Below are positions 36,966-46,654 of a stretch of DNA of 64,000 nucleotides, in pieces. This stretch comes from Photorhabdus asymbiotica (GTDB taxonomy: Bacteria; Pseudomonadota; Gammaproteobacteria; Enterobacterales; Enterobacteriaceae), in the NCBI RefSeq assembly GCF_003634575.1, contig NZ_RBLJ01000001.1:1116001-1180000 (forward strand), given 5' to 3'. Positions within the stretch are counted from its first letter, which is position 1; each line of letters begins with the position of its first letter. The notes below the pieces were generated by a model. It had not been told where the DNA came from, did no database searches, and saw only the letters and a list, made by a program, of their open reading frames with translations. The position numbers were made by a program, and so were the translations under genes.

Positions 36966-38590
36966 AAACTTACAAACAAGACATTAAACAAAAATCCAGA
37001 TTAGACATATGGAAAACTGCTATTGAGAGATTGACCACTCAATCCGAAAAATCAAGGATATTAGAATCTAATTATTTGAAAAATCTTATAGATTTTTGTT
37101 GGAAAGATACACTGAATCTTGCATTTAATTATAATGAAAATGATTTATTACGTAATGGTTATAATTGGGTGCAGGAAATCAGTGATAGCTACAAACCTAA
37201 AAAAGCGAATGAACTAAAAATTGCTTTCTTTTGTGGGCCAGAGCCAGAAAACGATCTGGACATACTTTTATCTTTAGATATTAAAATAGAAAATATCTGG
37301 GCTTTTGAAATTGATAATAACTCTTATGCTACCGCATTAAACAAAGCTAAAGAATCCTATCCGAAATTAAAAATACTCCCAGGCTCTATAGGTGATTTTT
37401 TCAAAACCACCCACCATACCTTTGATATTATTTATCTTGACTTCATCAGTTCATTATTAACTAAGCCAAGCCCCCCGATTGGCGTAATAAACTCTGTTTT
37501 TGACAATCAAGCGCTATCAGACTTAGGAGTATTAATTGTAAATTCTTGCGAGCCTGACGCAAATGAGGATAATGCAAAATTTCTCGCAAGTTACTTCATG
37601 AATCACGAAATGATCGAGTCATCTGTCCTTGAAGCCACCAATGATGATGATGATGATTTTTCATATTTTACTGAATCACCTACATCACATGGATACGATC
37701 TGCAGTCTTTAGAAAAAATTATCAAATGTAATATATCTGGCGCATACTCAGCCTTTTCAACAAGTTATGTAATGCACTATGCATCAATGATAAGTCCGAC
37801 AATTCGTTTTTTACAAAACAACTCATTACGAAAACAATTATTCAACGAAAAAAAGGCTGAAGTCACAGCTACTTTTGCAGAGATTGAATCCACAGATTTT
37901 TTTAAAAGCTTGATATCAATGGATGACAAGGACGAGGAATCATTTTTTTCTCCCATATCCGGAAACAGGTTCATGGACAATGAAAGCTATCCGTTCTGGA
38001 ATTTTATTGATTCATTAAATGGTTCAGGCAAAAGCGTTTCATCATATTTCAAAACTTTCTTTAACCAAAGTAAAGAAGGCGTTTCTATATTAAATGCAGC
38101 CCAATTTCGAGAATCATTTCATTCAATGCTGACTGGAGCTGACAAATTATTATCTCAACGGATGCTCAACGCAATACCCAAAATCATGAAAGCAATTCCT
38201 GATGCTCGAGGTGGTTTATTCTGTGATATTCCTTTACCGCATCTTTGGTTAGAGGTAGCTCTTAATCAGTTAGGGGCACCGTACCATTCAAATGTAAAGA
38301 TGCATAAAAGATGGAAATACAAAGCAAAAGTTCGCACGATGCATACAGATTTATTTGTTTTTGATAGATGTAGGGGTTTTTACGAGTCAATGCCTATGAT
38401 CGATCAATACGAAACGATTCTTACAGACATTGAAGAACAAATTTTCGCCAGATGCTGCATTGATATTATTGGTAAACAATGTCGCTGGCCAATTCCGAAA
38501 CTCTATTATGGCTCGAACTTAATTTGTATAAATGATTCTGATTGGTCTAATTTCGCCGAGCTTAGAAAAAGAGAAATTATAAAAGAATAA
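36962..38590 (+). CDS. Unknown 542-aa island protein, Rossmann-like N-terminal domain
   Basis: Starts at ATG 36962, overlapping the integrase stop by 4 bp (ATGA). Residues about 73-150 read like a SAM-methyltransferase-type Rossmann fold: ELKIAFFCGPEPENDLDILLSL, then IENIWAFEIDNNSYATAL and TFDIIYLDFISSLL (last strand with Asp). Glycine-rich motif I is poor, so methyltransfer is uncertain. The C-terminal 300 residues (including HSMLTGADKLLSQRM and a possible metal-like cluster FARCCIDIIGKQCRWP) match nothing I recognise. A gene riding directly behind an integrase in an ssrA island is often anti-phage cargo; that is inference. Confidence 0.8.
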   Translation: MKTYKQDIKQKSRLDIWKTAIERLTTQSEKSRILESNYLKNLIDFCWKDTLNLAFNYNENDLLRNGYNWVQEISDSYKPKKANELKIAFFCGPEPENDLDILLSLDIKIENIWAFEIDNNSYATALNKAKESYPKLKILPGSIGDFFKTTHHTFDIIYLDFISSLLTKPSPPIGVINSVFDNQALSDLGVLIVNSCEPDANEDNAKFLASYFMNHEMIESSVLEATNDDDDDFSYFTESPTSHGYDLQSLEKIIKCNISGAYSAFSTSYVMHYASMISPTIRFLQNNSLRKQLFNEKKAEVTATFAEIESTDFFKSLISMDDKDEESFFSPISGNRFMDNESYPFWNFIDSLNGSGKSVSSYFKTFFNQSKEGVSILNAAQFRESFHSMLTGADKLLSQRMLNAIPKIMKAIPDARGGLFCDIPLPHLWLEVALNQLGAPYHSNVKMHKRWKYKAKVRTMHTDLFVFDRCRGFYESMPMIDQYETILTDIEEQIFARCCIDIIGKQCRWPIPKLYYGSNLICINDSDWSNFAELRKREIIKE

Positions 38591-38729
38591 ATATCACAGG
38601 ACGCAATGCTATCCCCGCCACGCCTGCCCGCTTTAGTGGTCGCTTTTAATGCAGGTGAATGAGTAGCCTCAGGGCGCGCCAGTGCTGGCGCTGGCGGGGT
38701 ATTCAGTGACGTCAAAACGCATGCAAAAC

Positions 38730-38758
38730 CATGCACCTTGTGCATGCATGGCTTTTTT
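38730..38758 (+). terminator. Terminator after the island gene
   Basis: CATGCAC-CTT-GTGCATG (7-bp stem, 3-nt loop) followed by CATGGC and six Ts. It lies 140 bp behind the 542-aa gene. Confidence 0.6.
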
Positions 38759-38797
38759 GCAGAAAAATAACGGGATTTTCAGGGATTTTTGAGCGGT

Positions 38798-39352
38798 CTA
38801 CTGTGCGGCCAGTTCTGCTCGTCGGCGGGCATAAATCATGTTTTGTGCAGGGGTGAATTTTTCGCGACTGTCATCCCGCGAGGGCGCTTCCGGCCTGTAT
38901 CCGATGGCCGTTAAAATGTTGCTGTCCTGTTCTGAATAATTAATTTCCGCCCCCGTAGCGATCCACCCTGTGAGAGCTTCCCGCAGATATGTCATTGAGC
39001 GGTCGACAGCGCGATTTTGTATCATAGCAGGCTGTTTTTTTAATGCCCATCAGCTCAGGTGCCAGTGCTGCGGCCAATTCCGCGCCGTGTTGCTGCATAA
39101 AGTCATTCAGACGGTCACGAATACTGATTCGTTGTACTTCCTCGTGCGAGCGGATATAGAGCCCGGCGCTCCGATTTACTTCCCATGATTTCACGTCAAA
39201 ACGTTCACGCAAGGGGGCAATTTTTTCAGCGTTACCGGGAGAACTCACTGCCAGTACAGCGGCAAGCTCGGCCTCAACCTCTGCCAGTTCCGCTTTACGG
39301 TTATGCCAGCTGGTTTTACTTGTCTGGCAGGCATCAAAGGCCTGCTGTAATA
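38798..39352 (-). pseudogene. psu: P4 phage polarity-suppression protein Psu, frameshifted and N-truncated
   Basis: Two frames together read as Psu: LQQAFDACQTSKTSW ... SIRDRLNDFMQQHGAELAAALAPELMGI in one, then RSMTYLREALTGWIA ... DDSREKFTPAQNMIYARRR in the next. Psu is the P4 capsid decorator and Rho inhibitor. The frames meet at an A7 run (about 39032-39038 on the plus strand as T7); one A fewer rejoins them as GIKKQPAMIQNRAVDRS. The normal first residues are missing, replaced by transposase-derived sequence. A P4-like satellite remnant, in keeping with the P4-type integrase. Confidence 0.85.
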
Positions 39353-39638
39353 AGAAAAACAAGATGTTATTGAGAGGAGTGAGCTCCCAGACTGCTGGCC
39401 TACCAACGGGTAAACTTTTGAGTCCTTCCAATCCCTATAACCTAAACCATTTAACCCAGCGATTGACAGAAGAGCGGGCGGCATGAAGGATTTTAGCGAC
39501 TTCGGTCACAGTAACGCCTTCATTTAACAGCAGTAATGCGGTTAATCGGCGAGCATAGTCCTTGTCGCGAGTTTTATGGATAAGTTTTTTCATTTTTTGG
39601 CGTTCATCGTGGGGGATAGATGTTATTATTGGCATCAC
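39345..39638 (-). pseudogene. IS630-family transposase N-terminal fragment
   Basis: MPIITSIPHDERQKMKKL and HDKxYARRLTALLLL-type HTH sequence (EVAKILHAARSSVNRWVKWF) identify an IS630-like transposase N-terminus. An in-frame TAG follows (FRL-stop-GLEGLKSLPVGRPAVWEL), then the frame fuses into psu at LLQQ. The DDE domain is absent. Its promoter side at 39637-39700 contains inverted ACTCAGTCC/GGACTGAGT, probably the IS end. Confidence 0.75.
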
Positions 39639-39751
39639 TCAGTCCGGGTTGGGGTTTGGGATTTTTTGCAATTGATCAGATCGCAAAAATTGGACTGAGT
39701 TCCCTTCAAGTGATCTATTATTTTGAAAAGTTATTTAAATACTTTTTACAT

Positions 39752-39985
39752 TTAATTATCATGCTTCAACTCATCAACTTTATTTATAACCCAATCATTA
39801 AATTGAGAACTAAATAAAACATGACGAATTTCTTGTTTAGACATTGGATTAGTACCTTTATTATAACGTGAAAATATCTCTAATTCTAAACCAGGATCAT
39901 CCTGAACGTGAATATAATTTACATTTAAGCTAGTTTGAACTGATAATTTATTTTTCAGCTCAACAGAAAGATCATTAAAACACAT
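39752..39985 (-). pseudogene. DUF262 (GmrSD-like) protein fragment
   Basis: A 77-codon frame with LEIFSRYNKGTNPMSKQEIRHVLFSSQFNDWV, the part of DUF262 proteins that resembles the ParB/Srx-like nuclease core (typically IFxRxNTGGxxLxxQEIRN). DUF262 occurs in GmrS-type restriction enzymes and other defence proteins. Only this segment remains, with no complete start or C-terminus. Confidence 0.6.
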
Positions 39986-40113
39986 TAAATTTAAATGTTT
40001 TAATGTTTCTAATCCAGTTAATTAATATCCATTATTTATATGATGAGGCTAAATATATCGTAGGAATAGGTATTCCCAATCGCTAATGATATCTGACTTC
40101 ATCGGAGGATATT

Positions 40114-41520
40114 TTATTCTAGACATGACATCAGCGGCCAGTATTGCAGTGCTAGCTTTGCCTTCCCTTTCATATGTAGCAACGGCTGTGAAGTAGGAAA
40201 GTAACGTGAGCTCATTACTGCTTCACCGTGATTAATGAAAATCTCTACACTGGAGCGATCGATCATTATTTGCAAATGCTGAACTGTGCCACGCCAGTAG
40301 CGGTGTTCCTCTTGATTACTACACAAACTATTACGTATCAAGCTCAGCAATCCACCATCCCATGTAAGCTGCATAGCATCACCAAAGCAAACGTTGAACA
40401 ATCCCTGTGGCACAAGAATCAGTTCAGCACTAGTGATATCCAAGGGCGGAGCGTCGTTGGCAACACCCTGCCAAACAGTCTGTTCACCGCGCAATTGCTG
40501 TAGTTCGCGCACTGGTTGCTGATATAACTTACCGTCACACAACGTCAATTCGCGTGGGCAGGTCATAGTGTGAATCCAACCGTAGCGAATGGTCGGATGA
40601 TATTGCTCATCTTGATCCGGCACACCCATCCAGCCAATCAGTAGACGGCGGCCATCTGCGATCTGCGTGGTCTGCGGCGCGTAGAACTCAAATCCAGCAT
40701 CCAGCTCGTGGAATTCACCATGCGTAAAATGAACGGCCTGATAATCCAGTTTTCCACTCAAATAACCCGCCTGATAGGTGTTAAGATAACGTTCATTCTG
40801 TGCTTCCAACCCTTGCGGGCAGCAGATAAGCACCTCAGTGTCGCCCAATGTGAACAAGTCTGGGCACTCCCACATATAACCAAAATCCCCCATTCCATTC
40901 AGTTGTGAACCGGCAATTTCACCCAACATTTGCCATTTGTATAAATCAGTGGAACGTAGTAGCAACACCTTACCCTGATCTTGTAAATCGCGTGCGCCAA
41001 GCACCATGTACCAGTTATCTTGATAGCGCCACACTTTTGGATCACGCACATGACCACTGTAGCCTACAGGTAAAGGTAACACCGGGCCGATTTTGTCATA
41101 TTCGTCACATTCGTTTTTTCGTGCCAGACACTGATAGGTCGTGCGTGAACCGTCCGGGTATTTCACATTACCGCTATATACAAGTATGATGTTGCCGTTT
41201 TCCTCCACCGCCGAACCAGAATAGCAGCCGTGCTTGTCATAATCAGCACCCGGCAACAGCGCCACCGGCTGATGTTGCCAATGAACCAGATCCGTTGACT
41301 GCCAGTGCCCCCAACATTTGTGCTTGTGATCGCAGGCCAACGGGTTCCATTGGTAGAACAGGTGATAGACGCCATTGTGCTGAATGAAACCATTCGGATC
41401 ATTGAGCAGACCAACAGCTGGCGCCAGATGCCATACCGGACGATGCGGATCATGCGCTGCGCACTGCTGGCCGTTCATTAATGCCAGTGTAGTTTGTTTC
41501 ATGAAACTAAGTTCTTGCAT
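40114..41520 (-). CDS. scrB: Sucrose-6-phosphate hydrolase (GH32)
   Basis: 468 aa intracellular invertase splitting sucrose-6-phosphate into glucose-6-phosphate and fructose. The nucleophile Asp is in LLNDPNGF, the RDP motif in GHVRDPKVW, and the acid/base Glu in WECPDLF, all intact. The ATG overlaps the scrA stop (TAATG); an internal ATG seven codons later is an alternative start. The gene is last in scrK-scrY-scrA-scrB, and no scrR follows. GC-richer than the surrounding island. Confidence 0.95.
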   Translation of the reverse strand: MQELSFMKQTTLALMNGQQCAAHDPHRPVWHLAPAVGLLNDPNGFIQHNGVYHLFYQWNPLACDHKHKCWGHWQSTDLVHWQHQPVALLPGADYDKHGCYSGSAVEENGNIILVYSGNVKYPDGSRTTYQCLARKNECDEYDKIGPVLPLPVGYSGHVRDPKVWRYQDNWYMVLGARDLQDQGKVLLLRSTDLYKWQMLGEIAGSQLNGMGDFGYMWECPDLFTLGDTEVLICCPQGLEAQNERYLNTYQAGYLSGKLDYQAVHFTHGEFHELDAGFEFYAPQTTQIADGRRLLIGWMGVPDQDEQYHPTIRYGWIHTMTCPRELTLCDGKLYQQPVRELQQLRGEQTVWQGVANDAPPLDITSAELILVPQGLFNVCFGDAMQLTWDGGLLSLIRNSLCSNQEEHRYWRGTVQHLQIMIDRSSVEIFINHGEAVMSSRYFPTSQPLLHMKGKAKLALQYWPLMSCLE

Positions 41521-42890
41521 TATTCACTGTCCGTTTTGTATTTCAGCAACAGAGAAATGACAAAAGCACTACCAAAAGCGATAACCATACCAATAACATA
41601 GTTCAGCATTGAACCAGCCTGTACGATCGCCATACCGGGAATCGCAGTTAGCCCAATAGCACTCATGCCAACGTGATTAACAACCACCCAGGCACCGCCG
41701 AGCGCACCACCTATCAACGCCGCAAGAAACGGTTTTACAAAGCGCAGGTTGATACCAAACAGCGCTGCTTCAGTGATGCCGAGTATGGAAGAAAAACCGG
41801 ACGGTACCGCGATAGCTTTAATTTTGGCATCACGGGTTTTGAAATACACTGCCAGACAAGCACCACCTTGGGCGATATTAGCCACTGACCAGATCGGTAG
41901 TAAAAAATTGGCACCAATGTTTGGATTACCCAGTAGTCCGGCTTCAATAGCATGAAAACTGTGATGGATACCAGAAATGACAATTACCGAATATAGACCA
42001 CCAAATAGCAACCCCGCTAACCAACCAATATGGGTAATTAGCAAACTGAGAATGAACGAGATACTGTCACCAAGTATGCGCCCAGCAGGACCAATAAATA
42101 GTATGACGATAAAACCTGAGATAATCACTGTCAGGAATGGTGTCAGGATTAGATCGAGTGCATTGGGGATGACTTTGTGTAACTGCTTTTCCAACATGCT
42201 CATGAACCACACTGCAAGCAACACGGGAAACACCGTACCCTGATAGCCGATCAGAGCAATTTCTAGCCCGAAAAAATTCATAGTATGGAAGCCGCTAACA
42301 ACCCCCCAAGCATTGGTCAAAACCGGATGGGTGAGGATACCGCCGAGCGTAGCCCCCAGATATGGGTTGCCACCGAATTCACGTGCGGCAGTGAAACCGA
42401 TTAAGATCGGAAGAATAATAAACGCCGCTGAGCTGAACATATCCAGCATCACAAATAGAACGCTATCGGTATCAGCCCAACCGTAGGTTCTCATCATGCC
42501 AAGCAAACCCATCAATAAACCAGAAGCGACGATGGCTGGAATAATCGGTACAAAGATATTCGATAACAGGCGCGCAATACGCTGTAATGGATTTAACTTT
42601 TTTGCGGCAATGTTGGCGGCTTCCAACTGACTGGATTCACTAACATTCGTCACCTTAATGAATTCTGAGTATACCTTGTTGACCAGCCCGGTGCCGAAGA
42701 TCACCTGGATCTGCCCGGCGTTGTTGAAGCAACCTTTCACCCCTTCGAGTTTACCGATGGCGGTCTTGTCCACCTTGCTATCGTCCACTAGCACCAAACG
42801 TAGACGGGTCGCACAATGGGCAGCGTTAACAATGTTTTCTTTACCGCCAAGCAGTAACACTAGTGCGTTAACAGTTGTAATTATATCCAT
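41520..42890 (-). CDS. scrA: PTS sucrose transporter, EIIBC
   Basis: 456 aa, the usual ScrA length. N-terminal EIIB domain with the phosphocysteine in NAAHCATRLRL; EIIC domain with about ten membrane helices from residue 105 on. It takes up sucrose while phosphorylating it to sucrose-6-phosphate, needing a glucose-type EIIA encoded elsewhere. Start at ATG 42890 behind AAGGGGC. Coupled to scrB. Confidence 0.94.
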   Translation of the reverse strand: MDIITTVNALVLLLGGKENIVNAAHCATRLRLVLVDDSKVDKTAIGKLEGVKGCFNNAGQIQVIFGTGLVNKVYSEFIKVTNVSESSQLEAANIAAKKLNPLQRIARLLSNIFVPIIPAIVASGLLMGLLGMMRTYGWADTDSVLFVMLDMFSSAAFIILPILIGFTAAREFGGNPYLGATLGGILTHPVLTNAWGVVSGFHTMNFFGLEIALIGYQGTVFPVLLAVWFMSMLEKQLHKVIPNALDLILTPFLTVIISGFIVILFIGPAGRILGDSISFILSLLITHIGWLAGLLFGGLYSVIVISGIHHSFHAIEAGLLGNPNIGANFLLPIWSVANIAQGGACLAVYFKTRDAKIKAIAVPSGFSSILGITEAALFGINLRFVKPFLAALIGGALGGAWVVVNHVGMSAIGLTAIPGMAIVQAGSMLNYVIGMVIAFGSAFVISLLLKYKTDSE

Positions 42891-42959
42891 GTGATGCCCC
42901 TTATAAACCAAAATATCTCATGGATAATATAAGCTATGGCGGCAATCAGTTAACTTGCA

Positions 42960-44378
42960 TCAGAAGAGGTATTTAAATCTGGCACGCGCTCCGTAACGCT
43001 GATCGTTATGACTGTTGGCAATTCTGTTGTTAGCATCCGTTTCCAACATGGAGACATAAGCTCCAAGATAGAGATTGAAGTTCTTCATATTCATGAGGTT
43101 AGGAATCTGATATGACGTATGGATGGTACGAATGTCATATTCGCCGGGTTCATTGAACGGCTGCTCAATACGCGCGGCCATACCGTCAGTGTTGAACTCT
43201 TTGATATTGTTGTGAGCATAGATATAGCCCAGTTCGAAGCGACGCCACATCACATTGATTCCAGCTGTGAAATTCTGCTCGCCTGAAGCATCTAAGTAGG
43301 CAGTGTTCAGGTTAGCGACAATGCCGTTCTCTGGATCTGTCGCCAGATTGTTCCAGCTTAATGTCATACCGTAGCCATTGCGTTTGGATTGATCGATCCA
43401 TTGCCCTTGGGCATTCTGGTAGCCGTAGGCGTTGTTGACCACATTGCTTTCCATAGCCACGGCTGCACTAAACTGGTCTTTTTTCCAAGCTATCACTGGA
43501 CGCAGATAAGCAACATTTTTATTATTCTCCAATGTGTTACCGTGATAGATGCTATCCTGAAATAGCGAAGTACCATCTTCAAGTAACGTATTGAGTTCGA
43601 AATACCAGTTACCGGTGTATTTGCTCAACATCAGGCTACCGCCACTGTTACTACGGCCACGCCCCTCTTTCATCATGTAGATGTAACCGAAACCATCAGC
43701 ATACAAATCGTTAGCAGTATTGCCAGAATACTGAATAAAAGTATCTTGGTTAAGAGGAAACATATCGTAAGCTTCAAAACGTCCGATTTTAGTCTGCCAG
43801 TTTTTCTCGTTGCCGAAGAAGAAGGCAGCATCATCGAGATTCATTTTTCCAGTCATATCTGCCAATGGCTGCACGCTGAAGCCGGCGAAGTTACCATTCT
43901 GATTACTACGATAACCATCTAATCCAATTAAAATACGGCCATTGATACCCCAGCGCTCTTTGTCACCCGGTTTCCAGTCTTTATTATCACTCGTTTTCAG
44001 AGAGGTCAGCTGACCACTTCGACTGGCGCCATCAAGATTGAATTCTACATCGCCGTACAATTTCAGATTACCGAAATCATTCAACTTCAAATTATTAGTT
44101 GGCGCGGACTTGCCTTCTTGTGCATTATTTTCCAACAAAGCGCTACGTTGTATTACTTGTACAGTCTGTTGTTCGTTTTTAACGGTGTGTTCCAAACGTT
44201 GTGCACGTTGTTCAGCCGCTATGGCACGTGCTTCTGCTTGGGCAGCCCGCTGCTCTGCTTGTTGCAGTCGCTGCTCTAATACGTTAAGACGCGCTTCGAT
44301 GTTGTTATAGGAAGAAGCAAAGACAGAAGCTGAAAATATTAATCCTGGAGCGACAATCAAATAGTGGAGGTTTTTCAT
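42960..44378 (-). CDS. scrY: Sucrose porin ScrY
   Basis: 472 aa maltoporin-family outer-membrane channel. Signal peptide (about residues 1-21, ending VFASS), then an Ala/Gln/Glu-rich coiled coil (LEQRLQQAEQRAAQAEARA..., 30-66) that is the hallmark of ScrY against LamB, then an 18-strand barrel ending in Phe. 69 bp before scrA. Confidence 0.94.
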   Translation of the reverse strand: MKNLHYLIVAPGLIFSASVFASSYNNIEARLNVLEQRLQQAEQRAAQAEARAIAAEQRAQRLEHTVKNEQQTVQVIQRSALLENNAQEGKSAPTNNLKLNDFGNLKLYGDVEFNLDGASRSGQLTSLKTSDNKDWKPGDKERWGINGRILIGLDGYRSNQNGNFAGFSVQPLADMTGKMNLDDAAFFFGNEKNWQTKIGRFEAYDMFPLNQDTFIQYSGNTANDLYADGFGYIYMMKEGRGRSNSGGSLMLSKYTGNWYFELNTLLEDGTSLFQDSIYHGNTLENNKNVAYLRPVIAWKKDQFSAAVAMESNVVNNAYGYQNAQGQWIDQSKRNGYGMTLSWNNLATDPENGIVANLNTAYLDASGEQNFTAGINVMWRRFELGYIYAHNNIKEFNTDGMAARIEQPFNEPGEYDIRTIHTSYQIPNLMNMKNFNLYLGAYVSMLETDANNRIANSHNDQRYGARARFKYLF

Positions 44379-44568
44379 AATACTCGACCCATCGAGATAG
44401 AGTTATTCTTGTTCTACTAAATTACAAAACCGATTTTTCAGGAAAAGGTAATCGAGTTGATTGGCAGATAGTAATCAAGTTCGTTAACCAGCTCAAGCCA
44501 TTGTGATAGATTCCCCAAATTCGGCGGGAAAATGAGGAATGGTAAGTCAGATGCCCGCCATCATATAC

Positions 44569-45504
44569 TCAGGTGCGCATCTGTAAGAAAGCGTTCAATT
44601 CATCCGCATATGGCAGCGCAGTCATCGCACCTTTAGCGGTAGTCGACAATGCACCGCACGCTTGAGCCTGAGCGATGACCACCGCCCATTCGTCATTCTG
44701 CGGGATACGTCCTAGTTTTGCCAGTGCAGCCAACAAACCGGCAACAAATGCATCACCAGCACCGGTCGTATCAACAGGGATAATTGGTGTAGCACCAAAA
44801 TGACGGAGTTGTTTGCCATCGTGCACGTAAACACCATCACGACCGAGCGTAACCAAGAGTAAGCATAATGGAAAGCGAGCCATCATCCAGTCAATCGCGT
44901 TCTCCAGTTGATCAATGTTGCTGATAAAATTGAGTTCATCGCGTGAGATTTTCACTACATCCGCCAACATCAACGCCTTTTCCAAACACAGGCGCAATTC
45001 TTCCGGTTGCTTCCATACCTCCTCTCGGATATTGGGGTCAAAACTCACCCAACCACCGGCTGCCTTAATGTTTTCCATTGCATTCAATGTGGTACTACGG
45101 CTTGGCTCCTGCGACAAAGCGATTGAACAGATATGTAACCATTCCCCAGCGCTAAATTCTGGTACATCAGAAGGCTGTAGAAACAGATCGGCGCTGGGAG
45201 TAACCATAAAAGTAAATGAGCGCTCACCCTGCTGATCCAGATCGACAACCACAGTGGAAGTGTGATATTGGTCGTCCTGTATCATATAACGGATATCCAC
45301 GCCTTCAGTGTGCAGCACCTGTCGCAGGAATGTACCAAAGCTATCTTTACCTACGCGACCAATAAAACCGCTAGTACCTCCCAATCGTGCGACACCCACT
45401 GCCACATTGGCTGGCGCACCACCAGGACACTTCAAGTAACTATTTGAATTTTCAGGCACCAAATCAACAACAGCATCACCCAGCACCCATACGCGATTAG
45501 CCAT
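44569..45504 (-). CDS. scrK: Fructokinase ScrK
   Basis: 311 aa PfkB-family kinase that phosphorylates the fructose released by ScrB. Start at ATG 45504 (MANRVWVLGDAVVDLVPEN). Signature 1 GGAPANVAVGVARLGG and signature 2 DTTGAGDAFVAGLLA are intact, with the catalytic Asp in the latter. First gene of the operon. A 190-bp gap to scrY may hold a second promoter, but I see no clear LacI-type operator. Confidence 0.94.
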   Translation of the reverse strand: MANRVWVLGDAVVDLVPENSNSYLKCPGGAPANVAVGVARLGGTSGFIGRVGKDSFGTFLRQVLHTEGVDIRYMIQDDQYHTSTVVVDLDQQGERSFTFMVTPSADLFLQPSDVPEFSAGEWLHICSIALSQEPSRSTTLNAMENIKAAGGWVSFDPNIREEVWKQPEELRLCLEKALMLADVVKISRDELNFISNIDQLENAIDWMMARFPLCLLLVTLGRDGVYVHDGKQLRHFGATPIIPVDTTGAGDAFVAGLLAALAKLGRIPQNDEWAVVIAQAQACGALSTTAKGAMTALPYADELNAFLQMRT

Positions 45505-45606
45505 GTTTAATTCCTGTTTCCTATTAAGATAAAATAACGAGTTAAAATAAAAGAACCAATTTAGCAACACAATGAAATCATGCCAAACAACATCAATAGA
45601 GTGAAA

Positions 45607-45735
45607 TATACCTGTTATCTTTCAAGTTGCCTCTTTGTTGGCTGCTTTCACTTACCCCAGTCACAGAGTTATCTATGCTCCCGGGGATTCACTCCCTGGC
45701 CGTCGCGATGCATCTTGAAATCCATAGGGTATATA
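45607..45735. repeat. ERIC element (class A arms)
   Basis: About 129 bp, TATACCTGTTATCTTTCAAG ... ATCTTGAAATCCATAGGGTATAT, with the ERIC core. Upstream of scrK. Confidence 0.88.
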
Positions 45736-46052
45736 ATATTAATGTAGCCAATCGGTATTTATTCATTATTCTTAACTGATAACGACCATTCATATAATTG
45801 AATAAAGATGCCAAATTTATCTCTCATATAATTCATCTTTTTCTCCCACACAAATAACAGGGATCTGTAGATTGTATATTCCAGAAACTGGAATTAACAA
45901 AAATATAGTTGGATCAACAGCATACATTTTATTTCGTTAGAAATATAAATTTCAAGCACAATATATATTCAACAGATTTTCAACAATACAGCAAAAAATT
46001 ATACCGAAAAGTGAACTTATTACCTATTATTGAATAGTAATTAGTAACTCAG

Positions 46053-46182
46053 ATATACCCTTCATCTTTCAATTTGCTGTTTTGTTGGCTGCTTTTACTC
46101 ACCCCAGTCACAGAGTTATCTATGTTCTTGGGGATTCATTCACTTGCCGCCGTTCTGCAACTCGAAGTCTATTGGGTATAAA
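46053..46182. repeat. ERIC element (class B arms, diverged)
   Basis: About 130 bp with class B arms (TTGCTGTTTTGTTGG ... GTTCTGCAACTCGAAG), more diverged than the others. It lies just before the small secreted peptide gene. Confidence 0.85.
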
Positions 46183-46218
46183 TTATTTGACTCCAATAAA
46201 CCTGATGAGGTACCAACT

Positions 46219-46386
46219 ATGAAGAAGTTATCAGCTTGCCTTTTAGCGTTAAGTATTGCCACTTTCTCCTCCAACCCAGCATTCGCAACTATCTGTTTGC
46301 AAAGTGATAAGCCACTGACCAAATGTACTCAAGTATGCGGACCGATAGCCCTTTATAGCATTTTTTTCTCAATAGCTTGTTTTTAA
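46219..46386 (+). CDS. Small secreted Cys-containing peptide (55 aa)
   Basis: MKKLSACLLALSIATFSSNPAFA is a textbook signal peptide with cleavage after AFA, leaving 32 residues with four cysteines (TICLQ, KCTQ, VCGP, IACF) and a hydrophobic end. A GATGAGG ribosome site stands 6 nt before the ATG. No family recognised; it could be a secreted bioactive or toxin-like peptide, or a small periplasmic protein. The frame can extend 25 codons upstream into the ERIC end, but that start is unlikely. Confidence 0.6.
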   Translation: MKKLSACLLALSIATFSSNPAFATICLQSDKPLTKCTQVCGPIALYSIFFSIACF

Positions 46387-46654
46387 ATCAATTAATAGCA
46401 AGCAAAAGTGGCAGGAATAATTTTATTCTTGTCACTTTATCATGAGGTTATCACTCTCATTCATAACAATATATCCTTACACTTAGCTATTTCTAATTGT
46501 CAATCATTAGAGAATTATTTCAGCAGCAGAAAAATTTTTTTACAATTCTCTAACAACCAAAACAAGGTCACATTTAAGACTATTTTTCTACCTATTTAAG
46601 ATCATTATTTCTTAAAACCATGTTTGTAAATAATCAATAAAATAGCCAAAAACA

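Noticed and set aside
36963-40113. Search for a second copy of the ssrA 3' end (attR) of the island
   Set aside because: No repeat of the GGTTCAACTCCCGCCAGC sequence was found in this window.
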